Counted from the stretch's first letter, positions 7,664-15,960 are shown. The stretch is 26,880 nucleotides of DNA from DATJFH01 sp035495815 (GCA_035495815.1 DATJFH010000374.1:1-26880), one strand, 5' to 3'. Notes: generated from the letters alone by a model not told the origin. Program-made: numbers and translations.

Positions 7664-9808
7664 GTGCGCCGCTCGCTGTCTGTTGTCGTGTTTCTCCCGC
7701 TGGCTTCCGCGTTTGCCCAGAATCCGGCGGCGACGGTATCGGTTGACGCCAACGCGAACCGGCATTCGATCAATCCCAACGTGTACGGCATCGCCTATGG
7801 CACAGCCGCGACACTGGCCGATCTGAATTGCCCGCTCAACCGCTACGGGGGCAACAACACCAGCCGCTACAACTGGCAGATCAACGCCGACAACCGCGGC
7901 CAGGACTGGTATTTCGAAAGCATCGCGGAGCCGAGCGCGGCGCCGGGGGAGCGGGGCGATACGTTCTTCACCATGAGCAAGAACGCCGGCGCGGAGGCCA
8001 TGCTGACGATTCCCATGATCGGCTGGGTAGCCAGGCTGGGATCGAATCGCGGCAAGCTGGCAAGCTTCTCCATCGCCAAGTACGGCGCCCAGACCGGTAA
8101 CGACTGGCAGTGGTATCCGGACGCGGGCAACGGAATCCTGCAATCGAATGGGCAGTATATTATCAACAATCCTGCGGACGCCAGCACGCTGACCGACTCC
8201 ACCTACCAGCAGGCGTGGGCGCAGCATCTGACCAGCGCGTTCGGTACGGCGGCAAACGGCGGAGTGAAATACTACATCCTGGACAATGAGCCCAGCCTCT
8301 GGCATTCCACCCACCGCGACGTACATCCGACCGGCGCAAACATGTCCGAGATTCGGGACCGGATGGTGGATTTCGCGTCGAAGATCAGGGCTGCCGATCC
8401 GTCGGCGCTGATCGTGGGACCGGAAGAGTGGGGGTGGAGCGGCTATTTCTACAGCGGCTACGATCAGCAGTACGGCAGCCAGCACGGCTGGAGCTCGCTG
8501 CCAGACCGGAACGCCAACGGCGGGTGGGATTACCTGCCGTGGCTGCTGAACCAGTTCAAGACGAACGGGCAGCGGCCTATCGATGTATTCAGCGTTCACT
8601 ATTACCCGCAGGGCGGTGAGTTCAGCAACGACGTTTCGTCGACGATGCAACTGCGCCGCAACCGCTCCACGCGATCCCTGTGGGACCCGAACTACACGGA
8701 TGAGACCTGGATCGCCAGCAAGGTGCAGTTGATCCCCCGTCTGCGCAACTGGGCCAACACCTACTACTACGCGGGCACGCCGATCGCGATCACCGAGTAC
8801 AATTGGGGCGCGGAGAATTCCATGAACGGCGCAACGGCGCAGGCCGACATCTTCGGCATTTTCGGCCGTGAGGGTCTGGACATGGCGGCCCGCTGGACCA
8901 CGCCGGATCCCTCGACGCCTACCTATAAGGCGATGAAGATGTATCGCAATTACGATGGCGCCAAGTCCACTTTCGGCGACACCAGCGTGCTGGCGTCCGT
9001 GGCCAATCCCGATAATGTGGCCGCATTTGCCGGCGCGCGGACCAGCGACGGCGCGCTGACCATCATGCTGGTCGGCAAGTACCTTTCCGGGAGTACGCCG
9101 GTGACTGTGAATGTGGCAAACTTCACCGGAAACGGCTCGGGGCGCGTGTATCAGTTGACGTCATCGAACGCGATCAACAGGCTGGCCGATCTGGCCTGGA
9201 GCGGATCGAGCCTCAGCTTGACGATTCCGGCACAAAGCGTGACGCTGCTGGTTTTGCCGAAAGGAACGGCGAGCACGCTGCAGGCGGTGATCTCGGCAAC
9301 GCCCGTTTCCGGCATGGCCCCGCTGGCGGTGGCGTTCAGTGGGACCGGTTCGACGGACACCGCCGGAACGATTACTTCCTATGCCTGGAACTTCGGGGAT
9401 GGCACTACCGGAAGCGGCGCCACGGTCAACCATACCTACGCCGCCGCAGGAACCTTCACCGCGGTCCTGACGGTGACGGACAACCTTGGGGCGACGTCCT
9501 CCGCGTCCAAGGTCATCACAGTCTCGGCGTTTACGATCAACGCGCCGAGCAACCTTACGGCCAGCGCCAGCAGGGGAATGGTGACGCTGAAGTGGACCGA
9601 TCACAGCGCCAACGAAGATGGCTTCTACATCGAGCGTGCGCCGAACGGCTCGAGCAGCTTTACGCGCATCGGCCAGGTGGGGGCAAACGTCCTGACCGCC
9701 ACCGATCAACCGGCCAGGGGCACTTATCAGTATCGCGTGCAGGCCTTCAACACGGCTTCCGGTACGGTGTCGGCGTATTCGAACCAGGCGCAGGTGCGAG
9801 TCAAATAG
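7664..9808 (+). CDS. Secreted GH44 endoglucanase/xyloglucanase with PKD and Fn3 domains
   Basis: A 714-residue secreted glycoside hydrolase of family 44, whose known members cut beta-1,4-glucan chains of cellulose, carboxymethylcellulose or xyloglucan with retention. A signal peptide (about 1-19, ending AFAQ) leads into the (beta/alpha)8 catalytic domain. Glu209 in LDNEPSLWHSTHRDVHP matches the family acid/base, and Glu378 in ITEYNWGAE the nucleophile. A small beta domain runs to about 530. Next is a PKD domain (about 540-615, with SYAWNFGDGTTGS and HTYAAAGTFTAVLTV), and last an Fn3 domain (about 622-714) ending NQAQVRVK. The GTG start is chosen because it has GGAGG nine bases upstream and gives a complete signal peptide. 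No dockerin or carbohydrate-binding module is recognised. Neighbouring xylulokinase makes xyloglucan an attractive substrate, but that is inference. Confidence 0.92.
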   Translation: MRRSLSVVVFLPLASAFAQNPAATVSVDANANRHSINPNVYGIAYGTAATLADLNCPLNRYGGNNTSRYNWQINADNRGQDWYFESIAEPSAAPGERGDTFFTMSKNAGAEAMLTIPMIGWVARLGSNRGKLASFSIAKYGAQTGNDWQWYPDAGNGILQSNGQYIINNPADASTLTDSTYQQAWAQHLTSAFGTAANGGVKYYILDNEPSLWHSTHRDVHPTGANMSEIRDRMVDFASKIRAADPSALIVGPEEWGWSGYFYSGYDQQYGSQHGWSSLPDRNANGGWDYLPWLLNQFKTNGQRPIDVFSVHYYPQGGEFSNDVSSTMQLRRNRSTRSLWDPNYTDETWIASKVQLIPRLRNWANTYYYAGTPIAITEYNWGAENSMNGATAQADIFGIFGREGLDMAARWTTPDPSTPTYKAMKMYRNYDGAKSTFGDTSVLASVANPDNVAAFAGARTSDGALTIMLVGKYLSGSTPVTVNVANFTGNGSGRVYQLTSSNAINRLADLAWSGSSLSLTIPAQSVTLLVLPKGTASTLQAVISATPVSGMAPLAVAFSGTGSTDTAGTITSYAWNFGDGTTGSGATVNHTYAAAGTFTAVLTVTDNLGATSSASKVITVSAFTINAPSNLTASASRGMVTLKWTDHSANEDGFYIERAPNGSSSFTRIGQVGANVLTATDQPARGTYQYRVQAFNTASGTVSAYSNQAQVRVK

Positions 9809-9831
9809 GTTTGCGCCGGGATCTCTCGGCA

Positions 9832-9840
9832 TGCTAGAAC
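9832..9840 (+). promoter_or_regulatory. Extended -10-like element before SMP-30 gene
   Basis: TGC-TAGAAC (9832-9840) ends 7 bases before the ATG at 9848, with no Shine-Dalgarno between. It matches the spacing seen before the ROK kinase, homoserine dehydrogenase and Gfo/Idh genes, though the hexamer lacks the final T. Confidence 0.35.
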
Positions 9841-9847
9841 GAACCAC

Positions 9848-10810
9848 ATGAGCGGGGCGGTTTGGTTCGTTATTGGAACATTAATCTGTCTGGCCGCCGA
9901 TCCAGTGGTCGTCCCCGGTTCCAAACCGGTCAATCTCGGCGCTCTGGGCGCGGGCGAAGGACCGGCCTGGAGTCCGGATGGAAGCCTCTACTTCACCGGC
10001 GGCGGCCGCATCATGCGACTCGCGCCAGGCGCCAAGCCGCAGGTTTATCGGGAAGAGTCCGGCGGCGCCAATGGCCTCCTCTTCGACCGCCAGGGCCGTC
10101 TGATTGCATGCGAGTCACGCAATCGCCGGATCACGCGCACCGCGCTGGAGGGGTCGATCACGGCGCTTGCCGACGCCTATGACGGCCATCGCTTCAACTC
10201 GCCCAACGATCTCACGGCCGATTCGAGGGGCCGGATCTACTTCTCCGATCCGCGCTACGGCCGCCGCGACGATATGGAGATGCGCGACGCGGGGGGCAGG
10301 CTGGTCGAGGGGGTCTACCGGATCGATGCTCCGGGCAAGGTGACGCGCGTGATCGCCGGGGAAGTGGAGCGTCCCAATGGCGTGCTGGTGTCCCCGCACG
10401 ATGAATATTTATACGTCGCCGACAATAACAACAACCGCATCGGCGGCGCCCGAAAGCTGTGGCGTTTCCGGCTGAAGCCGGACGGCGCGATCGATCCGGC
10501 CAGCCGAAAATTGATCTTCGACTGGCGTGACGCCCGAGGTCCGGATGGTCTCAAGATGGATCGCCAGGGCCGACTGTACGTTGCAGCCGGGCTCAACAAG
10601 CCGAACCCTCCTTACGAGACGGCGGATAAGCTCAAGGGCGGCGTCTACATTCTTTCGCCTGAAGGTAAGCTGCTGGAGTTTGTTCCCATCCCCGTGGACG
10701 AGGTTACCAACTGCGCATTCGGCGGCGCGGATTTGAAGACGCTGTTCGTGACAGCCGGTGGGACACTTTGGAGCGTGGCCGTCACCACGGAGGGCGCCAC
10801 GATCCGCTGA
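9848..10810 (+). CDS. SMP-30/gluconolactonase-like exported lactonase
   Basis: A 320-residue six-bladed beta-propeller of the SMP-30/gluconolaconase/LRE family. These metal-dependent enzymes typically open sugar lactones such as glucono-1,5-lactone. A hydrophobic leader (about 1-17) suggests export. Metal-site motifs are in the expected order: Glu38 in GEGPAWSPDG, the Asn in NSPNDLTAD (near 121), the RPNGVLVS segment (near 178), and Asp in GPDGLKMDRQGRLYVAA (near 233). The length is typical. It follows the GH44 gene by 39 bases and has its own -10-like box. A role in periplasmic handling of oxidised sugars fits but is inferred. Its stop is one base from the stop of a convergent gene. The exact lactone is unknown. 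Confidence 0.85.
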   Translation: MSGAVWFVIGTLICLAADPVVVPGSKPVNLGALGAGEGPAWSPDGSLYFTGGGRIMRLAPGAKPQVYREESGGANGLLFDRQGRLIACESRNRRITRTALEGSITALADAYDGHRFNSPNDLTADSRGRIYFSDPRYGRRDDMEMRDAGGRLVEGVYRIDAPGKVTRVIAGEVERPNGVLVSPHDEYLYVADNNNNRIGGARKLWRFRLKPDGAIDPASRKLIFDWRDARGPDGLKMDRQGRLYVAAGLNKPNPPYETADKLKGGVYILSPEGKLLEFVPIPVDEVTNCAFGGADLKTLFVTAGGTLWSVAVTTEGATIR

Positions 10811-10811
10811 G

Positions 10812-11306
10812 TCAACGGGAAACGGACGCCTGGCGGAGCGCATCGAGAAATCCGGCGGGATCCGCCGGGTTGAGGATGAGCACATAATCTTTCCGATGAG
10901 GAATAACCACGACGTCCTTTGAATTGCGGACGAAAGCCAGTGCTTTATGGCCTGCGGCCGTGCGAAACCAGCCAGCCTTGTAGCCGGGAGCGCCTGTTCC
11001 ATTCGTGCGGAGGGTCAGGCGATAATCCGGCGAGCTGCCCAGGTCCACCCGGTGGGCCTGTTCCAGCCGGAGGTCCTGGATAGCTATTGTCCTCCCATAG
11101 AACAGATCGCCGCGAATGCGCAACAGGCCTGGCGAAACCTCCAGGCGAGTGAGCCGCGGCGCCATCGCCAGGTAAGCGCAGATTGCCGACACAGGCACGA
11201 TAATGACGAAAAAGAGCAGCCAGCCTGCCCAGCTGTCGGCCGGGGCTAGAGGGAATACCTGAGTCATGGAGTCCAGTATCCCGCAGACGGATGGATTCGT
11301 ATTCAC
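10812..11306 (-). CDS. Small membrane protein with PH-like domain
   Basis: A 164-residue protein not assigned to a named family. One strong hydrophobic segment lies at about 28-48 (GWLLFFVIIVPVSAICAYLA). The part after it looks like the bacterial pleckstrin-homology-like fold: short beta strands LEVSPGLLRIRGDLFYGRTI, then DYRLTLRTNG, then an arginine-rich turn and a closing helix PAGFLDALRQ. A second hydrophobic run is not seen, so the PH-like part should face one side of the membrane. The start is uncertain: GTG at 11306 has AGGGCGAG upstream, whereas ATG at 11267 gives a 151-residue form that leaves more promoter space for the divergent peptidase gene. Function is unknown. Confidence 0.6.
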   Translation of the reverse strand: MNTNPSVCGILDSMTQVFPLAPADSWAGWLLFFVIIVPVSAICAYLAMAPRLTRLEVSPGLLRIRGDLFYGRTIAIQDLRLEQAHRVDLGSSPDYRLTLRTNGTGAPGYKAGWFRTAAGHKALAFVRNSKDVVVIPHRKDYVLILNPADPAGFLDALRQASVSR

Positions 11307-11313
11307 CTCGCCC

Positions 11314-11319
11314 TATACT
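11314..11319 (+). promoter_or_regulatory. -10 box before S41 peptidase
   Basis: TATACT ends 8 bases before the ATG at 11328, the same spacing as before the ROK kinase and homoserine dehydrogenase. TGGATT 16 bases upstream is a weak -35 candidate. Here a GGAG also sits in the 8-base gap, so a short leader with a ribosome site cannot be excluded. Confidence 0.4.
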
Positions 11320-11327
11320 GGAGTTAC

Positions 11328-12608
11328 ATGGCACGCCGCGCCTGTCTTCTCGCGCTTCTCTCTACTTCCGCGATCTGCGCCGGTGAACTGACGCCGGCTC
11401 AGAAACAACTCAACATCGACTCCTTCGAGCATGTCTGGGAAAAAGTGCGGGACACGCACTGGGATCCCAAACTCGGCGGGGTGGACTGGCAGGCGGTCCA
11501 TGACGAGTTACGGCCCGCCATTGAGAAGGCGGAAACCATGGTCGAAGCCCGCAAAGCCATGAGGGACATGCTTGGCCGGCTGCACCAGACGCATTTCGGC
11601 ATCATTCCGGCGGACGCTTACCAGGAGGTGGGCGAGAAATCGACGTCGAGCGCAGGAGAAGGCGAGACCGGGATCGAAGTGCGGGTCATCGATGGTCACG
11701 CGCTGGTCACCGCCGTGAGGAAGGACTCGCCGGCGGCAAAAGCCGGGGTTCGTGCGGGATGGCGGATTGCGCGGATCGAGGGTAAGGCGGTGGATGGGAC
11801 CATCGAGTCGGTCGGCCGCGCTTACAAAGATTCGACTCTGCTCGACATGATGCTCTCGCGCGCCATCGCCGCCAGGCTCAGTGGAGGAATCGGAAGCCGG
11901 ATTCGAGTCGAGTTCCTGGACGGGTCAGGGACGCTGGCGCAGCGCGAAATCGGCGCGGACCCGCCCCGGGGCGAGATGGCGCGCTTCGGACTGCTGCCGC
12001 CGCAGCATGTCTGGGTGGAATCGAGGAAGATCGATGGATCCATCGGGTACCTGGCGTTCAACATGTTCCTGGACCCGGCGCGGCTGATGCCGGCCTTCGA
12101 GGATGCGATCACGAACTGCCGCGACTGCGCCGGGATGATCATCGATCTTCGCGGCAATCCGGGCGGTATCGGGATTATGGCGATGGGACTCGCGGGCTGG
12201 TTCATCGAGGAGCAGGGCCGTCGGCTCGGGACCATGCTCACGCGCAGCACGCCCCTGAATTTCGTAGTTAATCCGCGCTTACCCCTGTTTCGCGGTCCGG
12301 TGGCGATTCTGGTGGACGGGTTGTCGGCTTCGACCTCTGAAATTTTCGCCGGGGGCATGCAGGATCTGAAGCGGGCCCGCATTTTCGGGTCGCGCACGGC
12401 TGGAGCGGCGCTGCCATCCTTCATCGAGAGGCTTCCCAACGGCGACGGCTTCCAGTGCGCCACGGCCAATTATCTTTCGCAGAGCGGGAAGCCACTGGAA
12501 GGCGCCGGCGTCATTCCGGACGTAATGGCGCCTCCCACGCGCGCTCTGCTGCTGGCCGGGAAGGACGCGGCGCTCGAAGCCGCGATACACTGGATTCACT
12601 ACCCATGA
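11328..12608 (+). CDS. Exported S41 family peptidase lacking the usual catalytic lysine
   Basis: A 426-residue serine peptidase of the tail-specific/C-terminal processing family. It has a signal peptide (about 1-18), an N-terminal helical region, a PDZ domain (about 110-165) that would bind substrate C-termini, and an S41 core (about 235-400) with GMIIDLRGNPGG at 269-280. Ser335 in GLSASTSEIFAGGMQD aligns with the nucleophile of E. coli Prc. The lysine expected 25 residues later, as in GEPTFGKG, is Ala360 here (GSRTAGAALPS). This resembles S41 members that use a tricorn/IRBP-like arrangement, or else the enzyme is impaired. It overlaps the next gene by 4 bases (ATGA), so the two are co-translated. 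The substrate is unknown. Confidence 0.85.
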   Translation: MARRACLLALLSTSAICAGELTPAQKQLNIDSFEHVWEKVRDTHWDPKLGGVDWQAVHDELRPAIEKAETMVEARKAMRDMLGRLHQTHFGIIPADAYQEVGEKSTSSAGEGETGIEVRVIDGHALVTAVRKDSPAAKAGVRAGWRIARIEGKAVDGTIESVGRAYKDSTLLDMMLSRAIAARLSGGIGSRIRVEFLDGSGTLAQREIGADPPRGEMARFGLLPPQHVWVESRKIDGSIGYLAFNMFLDPARLMPAFEDAITNCRDCAGMIIDLRGNPGGIGIMAMGLAGWFIEEQGRRLGTMLTRSTPLNFVVNPRLPLFRGPVAILVDGLSASTSEIFAGGMQDLKRARIFGSRTAGAALPSFIERLPNGDGFQCATANYLSQSGKPLEGAGVIPDVMAPPTRALLLAGKDAALEAAIHWIHYP

Positions 12609-13345
12609 CACGCAACCTTCTGATTGCGATTTCTCTTTCCACCTGTCTGGTTCACGCGGCCGATGCTCTGCCGAAAGGCGAGCAGATCCTGGACAAATAC
12701 ATCGAGGTGACCGGCGGGAAGGCCGCGTACGAGAAAATGCGTACGCAGGTTTCATCCTCCGTGATGGAGTTCGTGGGGAAGGGCGTCAAAGCGAACATGA
12801 CGGTTTATCATGCCGCGCCCAACAAGAGTTACTCGGTGGTGGAGATCCAGGGCATCGGCAAGATCGAGGAAGGGACCGACGGAAACGTGGTCTGGGAGAA
12901 GTCCGCTCTGAAGGGTCCGCGCGTGAAGAAAGGCGAAGAAAGGGCCGTCTCCCTACGGGCGGCCAACATTCAGCACGACGTCCGCTGGCGGGATTTTTTC
13001 CAGAAGGTCGAGTGTACGGGCGTCGAACCGATCGACGGGCATGTCGCCTATCGCGTGGTGCTGACGCCGAAGGAAGGCCAGCCGGAGACGCGGTATTACG
13101 ACAAGCAGTCGTCCCTGCTGGTCCGGACCAGCATGATCATGAAAACCGAAATGGGCGAGATCCCGGCGGAAATCGTGGTCGGGGACTACCGCAAGGTGGA
13201 TGGCTTGATGATGCCGTTCTTAGTAAAGAATAAAGTGCTCGGCCAGGAGTTCACGGTTACGCTGGAAAGCGTAAAGATTAACGTGGACATTCCGAACGAC
13301 CGCTTCGCGCTGCCGGACGATGTGAAAGCGCTGGCGGCCCGATAA
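12605..13345 (+). CDS. Exported LolA-fold-like protein of unknown function
   Basis: A 246-residue exported protein. The ATG at 12605 is chosen because it overlaps the peptidase stop as ATGA and begins a clean signal peptide (MTRNLLIAISLSTCLVHAAD); an earlier in-frame methionine lies deep inside the peptidase gene. The mature part starts with a helix ILDKYIEVTGGKAAYEKM, then alternates beta strands with polar turns (QPETRYYDKQSSLLVR, EIVVGDYRKVDGLMMPF). This pattern is seen in outer-membrane lipoprotein-sorting-like and DUF4292-type half-barrel proteins that hold lipids or hydrophobic ligands. No catalytic residues are evident. Coupling to the S41 peptidase suggests joint work in the periplasm. 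The fold call is by pattern only. Confidence 0.7.
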   Translation: MTRNLLIAISLSTCLVHAADALPKGEQILDKYIEVTGGKAAYEKMRTQVSSSVMEFVGKGVKANMTVYHAAPNKSYSVVEIQGIGKIEEGTDGNVVWEKSALKGPRVKKGEERAVSLRAANIQHDVRWRDFFQKVECTGVEPIDGHVAYRVVLTPKEGQPETRYYDKQSSLLVRTSMIMKTEMGEIPAEIVVGDYRKVDGLMMPFLVKNKVLGQEFTVTLESVKINVDIPNDRFALPDDVKALAAR

Positions 13346-13377
13346 GGGAGCATCGCACGGGCCCACTCTGCGCGGCG

Positions 13378-13401
13378 GCTCCTCAAGGCCTCTTCGGAGC
13401 C
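13378..13401. repeat. Inverted repeat after LolA-like gene
   Basis: GGCTCC (13378-13383) is matched by GGAGCC (13396-13401) around a 12-base loop, in the gap between the LolA-like gene and the Gfo/Idh gene. It could fold as a hairpin in the transcript, but no T-run follows, so intrinsic termination is not supported. Confidence 0.25.
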
Positions 13402-13466
13402 CGCGTACCAACAAGCATCAAGAAAAGTCTCGAGACGGCTCGAAAGGCGCCTGCGCTTACGGGTGG

Positions 13467-13475
13467 TGCTAAAAT
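13467..13475 (+). promoter_or_regulatory. Extended -10 promoter before Gfo/Idh operon
   Basis: TGC-TAAAAT (13467-13475) ends 9 bases before the ATG at 13485. No Shine-Dalgarno lies between. The element lies in a 139-base non-coding gap, so it is free of coding constraint, which makes it one of the better examples of the short-leader pattern. Confidence 0.5.
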
Positions 13476-13484
13476 CTGGTCTGA

Positions 13485-14498
13485 ATGCGAATCGCCGTCC
13501 TAGGTCTTGGATTCATGGGCAGCACTCACCTGAAGGCGCTGCGGAACGTACCGGGCGCGACTTTGGCAGCCGTGGTCAGCGCGGACGACGCCAAACTTGC
13601 CGGTGATCTCAGCAGTATCCAGGGAAATTTGGGCGGACCCGGCGAGAAGATGGACTTTACCGGAGCGGCCCGCTACCACACGGTCGGGGAGGCCCTGGCG
13701 GACCCCAATGTGGAAGCCGTCGACATCTGCCTGCCCACCGACAAGCACGCGCCCGCGGCCCTGGCGGCTCTGCGGGCGGGCAAGCACGTGCTTGTGGAAA
13801 AGCCGATGGCGCTCGACGGCGACACGGCGGACAGCATGATCGCCGAAGCCGCCGAACGCAAGCTGACGCTGATGACAGCGCAGGTGCTGCGTTTTCTGCC
13901 CGCTTATTCCAAGACGGCTGAGATGGTGAAATCGGGGCAGCTCGGCCCGGTGCGGTCGGCGCTTTTCCGCCGGCGGTGCGCGGCTCCCGCGTGGAGCAAA
14001 TGGCTGTCGAACCCGGAGGTCAGCGGGGGAGGAGTGTTCGATCTGCTGATCCACGACGTGGACTACATCCTCCATCTTTTCGGGAAGCCGGCTTCGATCT
14101 CGGCGGTGGGATACGAAGACATGCCGCGCGGGATCGACAGCATCTCGGCGCAGTTCCATTATCCGGGCCTCGACGTGGTGGTTACCGGCGGCTGGCATCA
14201 TCCCAAGGCCTATCCGTTTTCGATGGAGTTCACGGTGATCAGCGATGAGGGCACGCTGGAGTACAACTCGTCAGGCCGGCCTCTGACGCTTTATTCGGTG
14301 GACGGGACCGAAACTCTGATCGATCTGCCGGAGACGGACGGATTTCAGGCGGAGCTGGAGTATTTCGTGACCTGCGCATCGGCTGGCCACAAGCCGGAAC
14401 GCTGTCCACCGGAGGACTCCGCGATGGCGGTGCGAATTACACAAGCGATGTTGAAATCGAGAAGCGAGAACGGAGAGAGAATCGAATGCAGGCATTGA
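13485..14498 (+). CDS. Gfo/Idh/MocA family NAD(P)-dependent dehydrogenase
   Basis: A 337-residue oxidoreductase of the glucose-fructose oxidoreductase/inositol dehydrogenase family, acting on a sugar or cyclitol with NAD or NADP in the cytoplasm. The Rossmann loop GLGFMG is at 7-12. The family signature EKPMALDG begins at residue 105, with the Lys that holds substrate and cofactor. A C-terminal alpha/beta domain carries GGGVFDLLIHDVDYILHLFG near 182-201, where the second catalytic His sits in HDVDY. There is no export signal. It overlaps by 13 bases with a TIM-barrel sugar isomerase/epimerase, a common partner in inositol, keto-sugar and glycoside catabolism. The substrate cannot be told. Confidence 0.88.
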   Translation: MRIAVLGLGFMGSTHLKALRNVPGATLAAVVSADDAKLAGDLSSIQGNLGGPGEKMDFTGAARYHTVGEALADPNVEAVDICLPTDKHAPAALAALRAGKHVLVEKPMALDGDTADSMIAEAAERKLTLMTAQVLRFLPAYSKTAEMVKSGQLGPVRSALFRRRCAAPAWSKWLSNPEVSGGGVFDLLIHDVDYILHLFGKPASISAVGYEDMPRGIDSISAQFHYPGLDVVVTGGWHHPKAYPFSMEFTVISDEGTLEYNSSGRPLTLYSVDGTETLIDLPETDGFQAELEYFVTCASAGHKPERCPPEDSAMAVRITQAMLKSRSENGERIECRH

Positions 14499-15334
14499 AA
14501 GACATGGAAATCGGCGTGATGTTTTGGGGCGGCCGCGACCCGGTGGAAACATTGCGGGAAGTAAAGGGCCTCGGCGCCCGCTGCGGGCAGATCGGAATTC
14601 CCGGGGACATGGACCTGGGCGAGAAGTCCCGGGCCGCGTGGAAATCCGTGCTCGAGAGCGAGCAGTTCACACTGGTCACGGTATTCGCCGCATTCAACGG
14701 AGAAAGCTACGCCGATATTCCCACGGTGCAGCAGACGGTGGGCTTCATTCCGCCGGGGACCCGTGTGGAGCGCGAGAAGCGGGCGCTCGAATGCAGCGAT
14801 TTCGCCTCGGCTGTTGGCGCGCCGGGTATCGCCACTCATATCGGGTTCGTGCCGGAGGATCCGTCCGATCCGGACTACGTGGCCGTGCGGGAGATGGTCC
14901 GCCGGATCTGCGATTATGCCGCGGCGCGCAACCAGACGTTCGCGCTCGAAACCGGTCAGGAGCCGGCCCAGACGCTGCTGGACTTTTTTAAGGACACGGC
15001 CCGCCCGAACCTGCGCATCAACTTCGACCCGGCCAACATGATCCTCTACGGAACGGGCGATCCTATCGAGGCGCTGGGCATGCTTGCGCCGCACGTGGTG
15101 TCGGTGCACTGCAAGGACGGCGACTGGCCCCCTAAGGGCGTGGCGGGCGCGTTGGGGACCGAGAAGCCGCTGGGACAGGGTTCGGTCGGAATGGAACGGT
15201 TTATCAGCAAGCTGAAACAGATCGGATACAAGAACCCGCTCAATATCGAGCGGGAGGGCGTTCCCGATCATCAGCAGAAGCTGGCGGATATCCGGATGGG
15301 TGTCGGGTTGCTGCAGAAGCTGCTGGCGACCTGA
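14486..15334 (+). CDS. Sugar phosphate isomerase/epimerase family TIM barrel
   Basis: A 282-residue xylose-isomerase-like TIM barrel, the fold shared by sugar epimerases, IolE/IolI and AP endonuclease 2. Metal-binding residues are at the expected strand ends: Glu in ALETGQE (about 153), Asp in INFDPANM (about 180), His in VSVHCKDGDW (about 207), and Glu in NIEREG (about 255). The ATG at 14486 has GGAGAGAGA upstream and overlaps the dehydrogenase by 13 bases; a second ATG at 14504 is possible. Coupling with the Gfo/Idh enzyme suggests successive steps on one sugar or cyclitol: oxidation to a keto form, then isomerisation or epimerisation. The stop directly abuts the stop of the convergent DnaJ-domain gene. 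Confidence 0.85.
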   Translation: MQALKDMEIGVMFWGGRDPVETLREVKGLGARCGQIGIPGDMDLGEKSRAAWKSVLESEQFTLVTVFAAFNGESYADIPTVQQTVGFIPPGTRVEREKRALECSDFASAVGAPGIATHIGFVPEDPSDPDYVAVREMVRRICDYAAARNQTFALETGQEPAQTLLDFFKDTARPNLRINFDPANMILYGTGDPIEALGMLAPHVVSVHCKDGDWPPKGVAGALGTEKPLGQGSVGMERFISKLKQIGYKNPLNIEREGVPDHQQKLADIRMGVGLLQKLLAT

Positions 15335-15946
15335 CTACGCGGCGCCGTTTTCGGTGGTGACGATCTGGGCCGATCGGGTCGCGCCCATATCGGCTGCTTC
15401 GAGCATCTTATACATGGTTTTGTGCTCGGGCAAATTCGCTTCCAGAAAGTCGATGCCATCCGCCGTGATCATGAGGCTGCTGCGGTCGTCCTGCGCGATG
15501 TAGCGCTTCGATTTCAGATACCAGATGGTGAACAGCAGGTGTTCGCGGGGGATGAACATCATCTGTTCGATCTCCAGCACGGAAAGGGCCGGCAGGATCT
15601 GGTTGACACGGCGTTGCGTGTATAACAGGCAGAGCAGTCCAACGCGGCGGTTGATCTCTCCATCCACGCCTTCCGTGAATTCCTTGGTGAGGAATACCGG
15701 CAGGGGGTTCTCTTTGCGGCTCTTATAGGTGGCGTCGAACTCTTTGCGTTTCTCCGGATCGGAGAGGACCTTGAACGCTTCGTTTACTTTGAGAAAGCGC
15801 TCGAGGTTGCCGGTTTCCTTGTTGTCCGGATGGTAACGGGCTGCGAGAGCCCGGTGGACGCGCTGGATCGATTCCAGCTCCGCTCCCGGGCTGACGCGTA
15901 GCATTTCGTAGTAGTCGACAAACTTACTCTTATCTTCTTCCGCCAT
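15335..15946 (-). CDS. DnaJ-domain protein with alpha-helical C-terminal region
   Basis: A 203-residue protein with an N-terminal J domain (about 10-72). Its HPD motif at 39-41, which stimulates Hsp70 ATPase, is intact, and helix IV has the expected KRKEFDATY. It lacks the Gly/Phe linker, the CxxCxGxG zinc centre and the substrate-binding domains of true DnaJ. The second half (about 95-190), with RRVGLLCLLYTQRRV, PREHLLFTIWYLKSKRYI and LMITADGIDFLEANL, looks like a winged-helix or similar small helical domain that could bind nucleic acid or protein. It is therefore probably a dedicated Hsp70 adaptor. It stands alone on the minus strand, 33 bases after the methyltransferase stop. Function beyond the J domain is unknown. 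Confidence 0.85.
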   Translation of the reverse strand: MAEEDKSKFVDYYEMLRVSPGAELESIQRVHRALAARYHPDNKETGNLERFLKVNEAFKVLSDPEKRKEFDATYKSRKENPLPVFLTKEFTEGVDGEINRRVGLLCLLYTQRRVNQILPALSVLEIEQMMFIPREHLLFTIWYLKSKRYIAQDDRSSLMITADGIDFLEANLPEHKTMYKMLEAADMGATRSAQIVTTENGAA

Positions 15947-15954
15947 GGCTGCTA

Positions 15955-15960
15955 ACAGTA
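15955..15960 (-). promoter_or_regulatory. Weak -10-like box before DnaJ-domain gene
   Basis: On the minus strand TACTGT ends 8 bases before the ATG at 15946. It fits the spacing pattern but is a weak hexamer without TGN, and the gene could be read through from the methyltransferase upstream. Confidence 0.2.
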
